Shown here: positions 45,897-52,577 of the stretch, piece after piece
Numbering within the stretch: the stretch's first letter is position 1
How the letters are laid out: each line of letters opens with the position of its first letter
Source of the DNA: an uncultured bacterium
GTDB taxonomy: Bacteria; Verrucomicrobiota; Verrucomicrobiia; CAIQCK01
Assembly (NCBI GenBank): GCA_903870275.1
Contig: CAIQCK010000046.1
Span: 1 to 64,000, forward strand
Reading direction: 5' to 3'
DNA: 64,000 nt
The notes under the pieces: generated by a model
Told to the model about the DNA's origin: nothing
The model's database searches: none
Seen by the model: only the letters and a program-made list of their open reading frames with translations
Program-made: the position numbers and the translations under genes

Positions 45897-46442
45897 ATGA
45901 GTTTCCTCGAAATACTGTTGATCGCGGTCGGGCTGGCCATGGACGCGTTTGCGGTGGCGTTGAGTGCGGGAGCGACCGGCCACGGGCAGCGGATACGCCC
46001 GGCGCTGCGGATCAGTTTTCACTTCGGCTTGTTTCAGTTTCTGATGCCGGTGATCGGCTGGTATCTGGGCGTGCGGCTTCAGCAGTATATCGCGGGGTAT
46101 GACCGATGGGTCGCGTTCGGGCTGCTGGCGTTTGTCGGCGCACACATGCTCTACGAATCATTCCAGCGCGAGCCGGATGAACTGCCGGGCGACCCGACGC
46201 GCGGGCTGCGGCTGGTGGCGCTATGCGTGGCGACGAGCCTTGACGCGCTGGCGGTGGGCCTGAGCCTGGCGATGATCGGCGAGCGGATTTGGTATCCGAG
46301 CGCGGTCATCGGCGTGGTGACGGCGGCGTTGTCGCTGCTCGGCATTCAACTCGGCAACCGCCTGCGCGGCGCGTTCGGCAAACGCATGGAGCAGATCGGC
46401 GCCGTCATCCTCATCGTAATCGGCGCGAGGCTTCTGTTTTAA
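45897..46442 (+). CDS. mntP: Manganese efflux pump MntP-like
   Basis: 181 residues with six membrane helices. The N-terminal helix has G-L-A-M-D-A-F-A-V-A-L-S-A-G and the mirror motif A-T-S-L-D-A-L-A-V-G-L-S appears in the second half: two D-A-(F/L)-A-V repeats that define the MntP family and carry the Mn-binding aspartates. The protein exports manganese from the cytoplasm. The 65-bp leader is too short for the yybP-ykoY riboswitch that often controls such genes, and none was seen. Confidence 0.93.
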   Translation: MSFLEILLIAVGLAMDAFAVALSAGATGHGQRIRPALRISFHFGLFQFLMPVIGWYLGVRLQQYIAGYDRWVAFGLLAFVGAHMLYESFQREPDELPGDPTRGLRLVALCVATSLDALAVGLSLAMIGERIWYPSAVIGVVTAALSLLGIQLGNRLRGAFGKRMEQIGAVILIVIGARLLF

Positions 46443-46558
46443 CTGCCGGGGTCACAAGGCGGAACAGTCGCGTGGCATTGGCCTGATACTGACTCCGCCT
46501 CGTTTCCTCGGCGGCTACGGGGAATCGTCCCGGCGTCGCTTGCCGTCCTTCGGGTCCT

Positions 46559-47527
46559 TTAGCGCGTTTCGCGGGCAGCTTCCGCGGCCTGCACCACGGC
46601 TTTCATCTTCGCGAGGCCGGTTTTGATGGCGTCGAGCGCGGGTAGTTTCCAGTAGTCGGCATTGAACAACTCCAGCGACAGCATGACGTCGCAGTGATTG
46701 GCGGCGAGGTTCGCCAGGATTTGCTTCAGCGGCGCAATGCCGTCGCCGGGCCAGATGCGGTGGGCGTCCTTGATCGTCTCGCGCGGCGGATCGGCGGGAT
46801 AGTCGTTCATGTGGAAACAATGGATCGCCTGCCGTCCAAACAGCCGCATCGCCGCCGGCTCGACGCCGCCTTTATACATATGGAACGCGTCGAGCAGGAC
46901 GCACGCGTCGGGATGGCTGGCTTTCGCGGCGACGTAGGCGGCGTCCGCCGCGTGACCCAGGTTGGTCGAAGAGCCCCAGACTTCCAGTTGCGGCACGACG
47001 CCGATCTGCCGGCCGATGTCGAGAATGACGCGGTAACGTTCGGCGGCGCGATCAAGGTCAATCTTCGCGGCGCGATTCGCCCCGGCCGGCGGCGCGGCGA
47101 TGCGCGTGCCGCCAAGTTGCGCCACGAGGTCCATGTCGCGCTTGAACTGCTCGACGCCCTTGGCGCGCTGCGCGTCGTCATCCACGATCCACTGCGGGAA
47201 ACCGATGGCGTCCACGACCTGCAGGTCGAGGTCGCGGCAGCGCTGGCGGAGATCCTTTAGCGAGCCGCCGGACTCGGCGAACTTCGCAATGTCGCGGACC
47301 CACGGCTCGATGCCTTCGTAGCCGGCCTTGGCGGCGACTTCGATCTGTTCGGCAATGCCGAGTTTCTGGCCGAGGATCGTGCCGGTGTTCAACGAAAAGT
47401 GGAACCGATGGCACGCCGGCTCGACGGAACCGGTGGCGGCGCGCAGCGGCAACGGCCCGGCCGCCGCCGCGCCGAGGACGACGCCGGCGCGGTTGAGAAG
47501 TTGTCTGCGAGTCAGTTTCGTGTTCAT
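46559..47527 (-). CDS. TIM-barrel sugar isomerase/epimerase-like protein, Tat-exported
   Basis: 322 residues from the ATG at 47527, which gives a Tat signal (T-R-R-Q-L-L-N-R-A-G then Ala-rich). A longer frame is not supported. The barrel has G-Y-E-G-I-E-P-W-V early and L-D-A-F-H-M-Y-K and F-H-M-N-D-Y-P for metal ligands, with a terminal S-L-E-L-F-N. It belongs to the same superfamily as the gene at 42914-43864 but is clearly distinct in sequence. It is divergent from the next TIM-barrel gene across 118 bp, an arrangement that suggests joint control of two paralogous enzymes. Confidence 0.85.
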   Translation of the reverse strand: MNTKLTRRQLLNRAGVVLGAAAAGPLPLRAATGSVEPACHRFHFSLNTGTILGQKLGIAEQIEVAAKAGYEGIEPWVRDIAKFAESGGSLKDLRQRCRDLDLQVVDAIGFPQWIVDDDAQRAKGVEQFKRDMDLVAQLGGTRIAAPPAGANRAAKIDLDRAAERYRVILDIGRQIGVVPQLEVWGSSTNLGHAADAAYVAAKASHPDACVLLDAFHMYKGGVEPAAMRLFGRQAIHCFHMNDYPADPPRETIKDAHRIWPGDGIAPLKQILANLAANHCDVMLSLELFNADYWKLPALDAIKTGLAKMKAVVQAAEAARETR

Positions 47528-47645
47528 GCAATGATGGCTGCTTTTGTAACCGGAATCGCGCTGCGGGGCAACGTTCGCGACAAATGCCTTGCGGTTCGCG
47601 GCGGCGGCCACTAGAAATCCACCGGTTCCAACGAGGAGACGATCT

Positions 47646-48533
47646 ATGCTGAATTCAATGACGCGGCGGGAGTGGATGGCGACGGCGGCCATGATGGCGG
47701 GCGCGGCTGCGCTGCCGCGGCCAGTAAGCGCCGAGGGGAAAACCAAGTTTCGCGAGATCGCGCCGTGGACGCTCTACTCGTTCGACAACGGCCTGAACGG
47801 GCCGGACGTACCGGAGATCGGAGCGAAGGCGGCGTTGCTGAAGAAGCTCGGCTATGCCGGCATGACCGATCACTACGGTCTGCACCGGCTGGCGCAGGTG
47901 CTGGAGGCGCTCGACAAGGAAGGGCTGGAGTTCGCGTCGCTGTATTGGACGCCGAAGGTGGAGGACGAACTGGACCCGAAATTGCGCGACGCCATCACGC
48001 TGCTCCGGGGCCGCCGCGCGCGGATTGAGATCGGGTTTCTGTCCAAACAGTTCAAGCCGTCGGACCCCGCCGCCGACGCGAAAGCGATCGAAACGATCCG
48101 GCGCGTTGCCGAATGGTGCGGCGACACGGGGCCGGTGGTTTCGATTTATCCGCACAAAGGTTTCTGGACCGAGCGCGTCGAGGACGGCGTGCGGCTGGCG
48201 CGGCAGGTCGGTTTGAAGACGGTTGGCACCAACCTCAACCTCGTCCACTGGAAATGGGTGCCGGAGTTGAAGCCGCTGGACGCGCTGCTGGCCGAAGCCG
48301 CGCCGCACCTGATGCTGGTGACCATCAACGGCCTCGACACGAAAAACAAAAACGCCATCGTTTCGCTGGCGGACGGCGATTTCGACGTGGCCCCTTGGCT
48401 CGCGGCGGTGAAGAAAGCCGGTTACAACGGCCCCATCGGTCTCCAGTGCTACAGCATTAAAGGCCCGTCCGAGGATCACCTGAAGCGTTCGATGGCGAAG
48501 TGGCAGGAGATCAAGAAGCAACTCGGCGTGTGA
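47646..48533 (+). CDS. TIM-barrel sugar isomerase/epimerase-like protein, exported
   Basis: 295 residues from the ATG at 47646; the N-terminus M-T-R-R-E-W-M-A-T-A-A-M-M is a Tat-type signal. Superfamily features include W-T-L-Y-S-F-D near the start, V-S-I-Y-P-H-K-G-F-W, T-N-L-N-L-V-H-W-K-W and a terminal I-G-L-Q-C-Y. The ligand set looks degenerate, since I see no clear E-x-H-x-D run like that of the gene at 42914, so binding rather than catalysis is possible. It is divergent from the paralogue at 46559-47527. Confidence 0.82.
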   Translation: MLNSMTRREWMATAAMMAGAAALPRPVSAEGKTKFREIAPWTLYSFDNGLNGPDVPEIGAKAALLKKLGYAGMTDHYGLHRLAQVLEALDKEGLEFASLYWTPKVEDELDPKLRDAITLLRGRRARIEIGFLSKQFKPSDPAADAKAIETIRRVAEWCGDTGPVVSIYPHKGFWTERVEDGVRLARQVGLKTVGTNLNLVHWKWVPELKPLDALLAEAAPHLMLVTINGLDTKNKNAIVSLADGDFDVAPWLAAVKKAGYNGPIGLQCYSIKGPSEDHLKRSMAKWQEIKKQLGV

Positions 48534-48557
48534 TGGCGGACAACGCGCGCCGCGCCG

Positions 48558-51092
48558 TCAATTCGGAAATCCCAAATCCTCGCCGTCGTGGAACACGACG
48601 CCGATTTGCTCCAGGCTGCCGTGTCGCCCGTTATACCAGAGCAGCCATTGCCGGCCGTCGAAGATGGCGAAGGGTTTGTAGCAGGCGTCATGGTCCCACT
48701 TGTCTTTGCCCGGCTGGATGATCGGGTTGGCCGGATGCCGTTGCCAGTTCGTGATGCCGTCCTTCGAGCGGGCCACACCAATCTGCGCGTGATGCACGTC
48801 GCGGAAGCCGATGTAAAACATCAGATACCAGTCGCCATGTTTTTCGACCTGGCAGCCAGTGACCTTGTGTTGTTCCCACTCGCTGGCCGGGTCGAACTTG
48901 AAAATGGGATTGGCCTCGTGCTTCGACCAGGCCAATCCGTCCGCGCTCGTCGCGTAGCCGATGGCGTCCGGCTCGTATTGCTCGCCGCCGGAATACCACA
49001 TCCGAAATTGTTTGGCCTCCTCGTCCCAGAGGACATGCGGGACCATCAAAGCGACCTTCTCCCAAGGCTTCTCCGGCGAAAGCACCGGCTTGTCGCTCAT
49101 CCGTTTCCACGTGATGCCATCGGGGCTGGTCGCGTAGCCGATCCATGAATGACCCTTCGCCTGACCGGTGTACCACATGTGATAACCATCGCCGCGCTTC
49201 ACCACAACGGGCCGGTTGATGTCGTCCTCCCAACCGCTCTCCTTCCTTGGACCGAGAACGATCTGCGGCGGCTCGCTCCAGTGGATGCCGTCCTTGCTCT
49301 CGACGAGCGCAACGCTTTTCTTCGGCCGCCACGAGAGCCACATGCGGTAACCGCCGCCTTCCTTCAACACCGAGATATCGAAGCAGGTGCCGTATTTTCC
49401 GCCCATCACCGGGTTGTCTTCGAACTTTTTCCAGCCGGCTGACGTTTCCGGGGCGGCGGCTTCCGACGCCGCAGAAAGTTTGCCCGTAACTCGCGTGAGT
49501 TTTTCTGCGGCGGCGATTTCTATTCCGTTGCTGAAAACGTGCAGGCCCTTTCCTTGGCCATACCGCCCGCCGCTCTTGTCGTAGAGGATTGTCAGCCAGT
49601 GTCCGTGATAACGGATTTGGTCGAGGCAGAAATAATCCCACGTCGCTTCCGGCACGAGCGGGTTGACCTCGACGGTTTCGTCGGCGCGCGGTCGCAGGCC
49701 GATCAGGCCGGTGATCACAAGGTCGCAGAAGGTCGAGTGGTTGTAATCCTTGCCGCGTTCCTCGCCGCCCTTGCCGGCATCCCACGTGCCGTTCTTCCAC
49801 GTCTTCAGCCGCGTCCGGGCAATCCAGTCGCCGTTGGCCGGGTTGAGATTTTCATCAATCCATGGCACCACGCGGCCATCATCGAGTTGGAGATGATGCG
49901 ACTTCGTGTAGATCTTCAGCAGGTCGAGGTAATCTTTCTTACCGACCACATCCTGGTCGTAGTTGTTCAGCAGATTGGCCAGTCCGGTCAACGTGACCGC
50001 GGTCGAAAACGGCCAACTGGGGCCGTTCCACTGGCATTCGTGGCCTGTGTAGGAGATTTTGAATTTCGGGTGTCGCTGCTCGGCGGTCGTGGGCCCATAC
50101 GGAGCGTGGAATCCCTGAGGATCCATGATCTGTTTCCAAGCGACCGACTTGTCAGCGTCAGGCAGATTGAAATACCACGGCGTGTAACCGTGCAGTTCGC
50201 GCACGTCGGAAAACTTTGTGTCCTGGCCGCGAGGCAGTACCTTGAAGAACTTGGCCGCCGGATCCCACAGGCTGTCTTGTGTCAGTCGCTTGATCTCCGC
50301 CGCCTTGGCTCGGAACTGCTCCGCGACGGCTTTCTGCCCCGCCCGGTCCGCGATGTGGGCAATCGCCAGCGCGTCGCCATACATGTAACTGTTGATCGTG
50401 ACGCGGTAGCCGAGCTGTTTCGGGTGCAACGCGCCGCTGATGGACACCTCCATGCCATCGCGGTCATCCATCTGCCAGAACAACCCGTTGCCATCGCGAT
50501 GATCGCCTTCCCACGCCTCGTAGTTCTTGATCAGGTCGGGCAACAATTCCTTCGCGAGCCGGTCGTCGCCAGTGACTTGCGCGCGCGCCCAGATCGAATC
50601 GGCGGCCCAGAAACTGTAACGCCGTGGTTCGCCCCCGCCGCGAAACCAGAATCGCGCGTAGTCGTCGAGATACTTCGGTTCCGCCAGCCAGCGGCCTTCG
50701 TGCAGGTGGTGACCGGCCGGGCCGTTGATGGAATTGTATTTCCCCGACCACCCGACCTTCGGCAAAAACTCCGTGATGATAAACCCGTCCGGCGTCTGCC
50801 GGATGGCTTTGCGGAAGGTCCACCAGCGGAAATAGTAAATCTCCTCGATCTCCTTGTCTGGGCAGTCCAGCAGCGGGATGTAGTTCTTGAGGAAGCCCCA
50901 CGCCGCAGCGTTGGGGATATGCTGGACGTAGAGTTCCCGATCGTTCTTGTTGAAGGACTCGATGTAGTGTTGGAAAGTTTCAGGTTTGAGCGCAAGCGGT
51001 CGGGGCAACTCCGACGACGCGGCCCACAGATGAGGCGTTGGTGCCATTACAACCATCACCGCGACTGCGCAGAATGTCATCCATGGTGTCAT
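48558..51092 (-). CDS. Two-domain glycosidase: GH63/trehalase-like barrel plus five-bladed propeller
   Basis: 844 residues with a signal peptide (ending L-W-A-A). The N-terminal two thirds (about 30-545) form an alpha/alpha barrel typical of GH63/GH37-type glucosidases (Y-Y-F-R-W-W-T-F-R-K, G-P-A-G-H-H-L, R-Y-S-F-W-A-A-D-S, W-E-G-D-H-R-D-G-N-G-L-F-W-Q-M-D-D-R-D-G-M-E with candidate acids, W-N-G-P-S-W-P-F-S). The C-terminal about 290 residues are a five-bladed propeller of the GH43/GH117/GH130 type (G-G-Y-R-M-W-L-S-W, Y-H-M-W-Y-T-G, F-R-M-W-Y-S-G, W-Y-L-M-F-Y-I-G, W-L-L-W-Y-N-G). Fusing two unrelated glycosidase folds is unusual and points to one complex oligosaccharide as substrate. Confidence 0.75.
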   Translation of the reverse strand: MTPWMTFCAVAVMVVMAPTPHLWAASSELPRPLALKPETFQHYIESFNKNDRELYVQHIPNAAAWGFLKNYIPLLDCPDKEIEEIYYFRWWTFRKAIRQTPDGFIITEFLPKVGWSGKYNSINGPAGHHLHEGRWLAEPKYLDDYARFWFRGGGEPRRYSFWAADSIWARAQVTGDDRLAKELLPDLIKNYEAWEGDHRDGNGLFWQMDDRDGMEVSISGALHPKQLGYRVTINSYMYGDALAIAHIADRAGQKAVAEQFRAKAAEIKRLTQDSLWDPAAKFFKVLPRGQDTKFSDVRELHGYTPWYFNLPDADKSVAWKQIMDPQGFHAPYGPTTAEQRHPKFKISYTGHECQWNGPSWPFSTAVTLTGLANLLNNYDQDVVGKKDYLDLLKIYTKSHHLQLDDGRVVPWIDENLNPANGDWIARTRLKTWKNGTWDAGKGGEERGKDYNHSTFCDLVITGLIGLRPRADETVEVNPLVPEATWDYFCLDQIRYHGHWLTILYDKSGGRYGQGKGLHVFSNGIEIAAAEKLTRVTGKLSAASEAAAPETSAGWKKFEDNPVMGGKYGTCFDISVLKEGGGYRMWLSWRPKKSVALVESKDGIHWSEPPQIVLGPRKESGWEDDINRPVVVKRGDGYHMWYTGQAKGHSWIGYATSPDGITWKRMSDKPVLSPEKPWEKVALMVPHVLWDEEAKQFRMWYSGGEQYEPDAIGYATSADGLAWSKHEANPIFKFDPASEWEQHKVTGCQVEKHGDWYLMFYIGFRDVHHAQIGVARSKDGITNWQRHPANPIIQPGKDKWDHDACYKPFAIFDGRQWLLWYNGRHGSLEQIGVVFHDGEDLGFPN

Positions 51093-51372
51093 GATGAAAA
51101 CTCCTTATGGCTCCGTTTCTCAGGCGTCCTTCGGTCGCAACCCGTTATTTTCCAGGGAATTTCACCGCGGGTCCAGAATGCCCGCAATCCCATGCCAAGG
51201 CCACGCAAAATCGCGCGGCGTGGGCCGCGGAAAACCGTTGAGAGCGTCCCGGCGTGGCCATGAGGAAGGACTTTCGGCGTTCATCTCACATTCTGTCTTT
51301 GCATCGCCAACGACTGCCATGCAAGATTCCGGCGCATTTTTTTGGAACGGTTATGAAAATGGCGTTGAACTC

Positions 51373-51894
51373 ATGAAACATTTTGTGATCCACACCGACG
51401 GCGCGTGCGAGGGCAATCCCGGCCCCGGCGGCTGGGCGGCCGTCCTGCGCGGCGACGGTCTCGTTCGCGAGATCGCCGGCGGCGAACCCGCCACGACCAA
51501 CAATCGCATGGAACTCCAGGCTGCCATTGCCGCCCTCATCGCCGTCGGGGAACCCTGCGAAATGGAAATCTTCACTGACTCCCAATACCTCCGCAAAGGC
51601 ATCACCCAATGGCTGCAGCTCTGGAAAGCCAGAGGCTGGCGCACCGTCAGCCGCCAGCCCGTGAAGAACGACGACCTCTGGCGCCAGCTCGACCAACTGG
51701 CCGCGCCCCATCGCATCACATGGAAATGGCTCAAAGGCCACGCCGGTCATCCCGACAACGAACGTTGCGATCATCTCGCCGGACTGGAGATTGCGAAGCT
51801 TCGCGGACGCCACACGCCGCAACAACTCGCCGTCCTGCGCGCCGGTTTCGACGACGCCCGCTCCCCTCAAAACCAGCAGGGACTGCTCTTCTGA
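51373..51894 (+). CDS. rnhA: Ribonuclease HI
   Basis: 173 residues from the ATG at 51373. The catalytic acids fit the enzyme exactly one residue ahead of E. coli numbering: D9 (H-T-D-G-A-C-E-G-N-P-G-P-G-G), E47 (N-N-R-M-E-L), D69 (F-T-D-S-Q-Y), H123 in W-L-K-G-H-A-G-H and D133. It cleaves RNA in RNA:DNA hybrids, removing R-loops and primers. A short basic C-terminal extension follows. The 280-bp leader holds no gene that I can defend. It converges with the response regulator gene (26-bp gap). Confidence 0.96.
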   Translation: MKHFVIHTDGACEGNPGPGGWAAVLRGDGLVREIAGGEPATTNNRMELQAAIAALIAVGEPCEMEIFTDSQYLRKGITQWLQLWKARGWRTVSRQPVKNDDLWRQLDQLAAPHRITWKWLKGHAGHPDNERCDHLAGLEIAKLRGRHTPQQLAVLRAGFDDARSPQNQQGLLF

Positions 51895-51920
51895 CACCCC
51901 CCGCCCCGCTGTGGCGGCGG

Positions 51921-52547
51921 TCATTTTCCGAGAAATTTCACCGCCGCCTCCGTGCGGGAGTGGACATGAAGCTTGCGGTAGATGCGGCGGATGTGGCTGC
52001 GCACGGTGTCGGTGCTGATGCCGAGCTTGTCGGCGATCTCCTTGTAGTGCTGGCCGCGCGCCAGCAACGAGAGCAGCTCGCGCTCGCGGTCGGAAAGGCC
52101 TTCGCCGCCGGCGGGCGCCGGCTTTTCCGTCTGGAAGAACTGCACGACATGCCGCGCGATTTCCGGCGACATCGGCGAGCCGCCGGCGCTGACCTGCTCG
52201 ATGGCGGCGAGCAGTTCGGTGGGCGCGGCGCGTTTGAGCAGGTAGCCGCTCGCCCCGGCGCGCAACGCCGCGAAAATCAGCTTCGTGTCGTCAAACATGG
52301 TGAGCATGACGACCTCGGTTTCCGGCAGGCGGCTCTTCAGTTCCCGCGTGCATTCGATGCCGGACATCTTCGGCAGGTTGATGTCCATGACGACGACGTC
52401 GGGCGGTTTGTCCGGCAGCGCCTTCAGCGCCTCCTCGGCCGACGGAAACGCCCCGATGCAACGGAATCCCTTGCGGCTCGATATCAGGTCGGCGAGGTCT
52501 TCCCGCAGGTTCTTCTCGTCTTCGACGATGGCGATGGTGATGGGCAT
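51921..52547 (-). CDS. NarL/LuxR-family response regulator
   Basis: 208 residues. The receiver domain has the acidic pair E-D-E early, the phosphorylatable Asp in V-V-M-D-I-N-L-P (near residue 55) and K in Y-L-L-K-R. The C-terminal LuxR-type helix-turn-helix runs L-S-D-R-E-R-E-L-L then H-Y-K-E-I-A-D-K-L-G-I-S-T-D-T-V-R-S-H-I. It binds DNA once phosphorylated. The kinase gene ends 30 bp upstream on the same strand, so the pair is one two-component system. Targets are not visible. Confidence 0.95.
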   Translation of the reverse strand: MPITIAIVEDEKNLREDLADLISSRKGFRCIGAFPSAEEALKALPDKPPDVVVMDINLPKMSGIECTRELKSRLPETEVVMLTMFDDTKLIFAALRAGASGYLLKRAAPTELLAAIEQVSAGGSPMSPEIARHVVQFFQTEKPAPAGGEGLSDRERELLSLLARGQHYKEIADKLGISTDTVRSHIRRIYRKLHVHSRTEAAVKFLGK

Positions 52548-52577
52548 GGGGATGCGTAATTGGTAATTGGTGATTGG

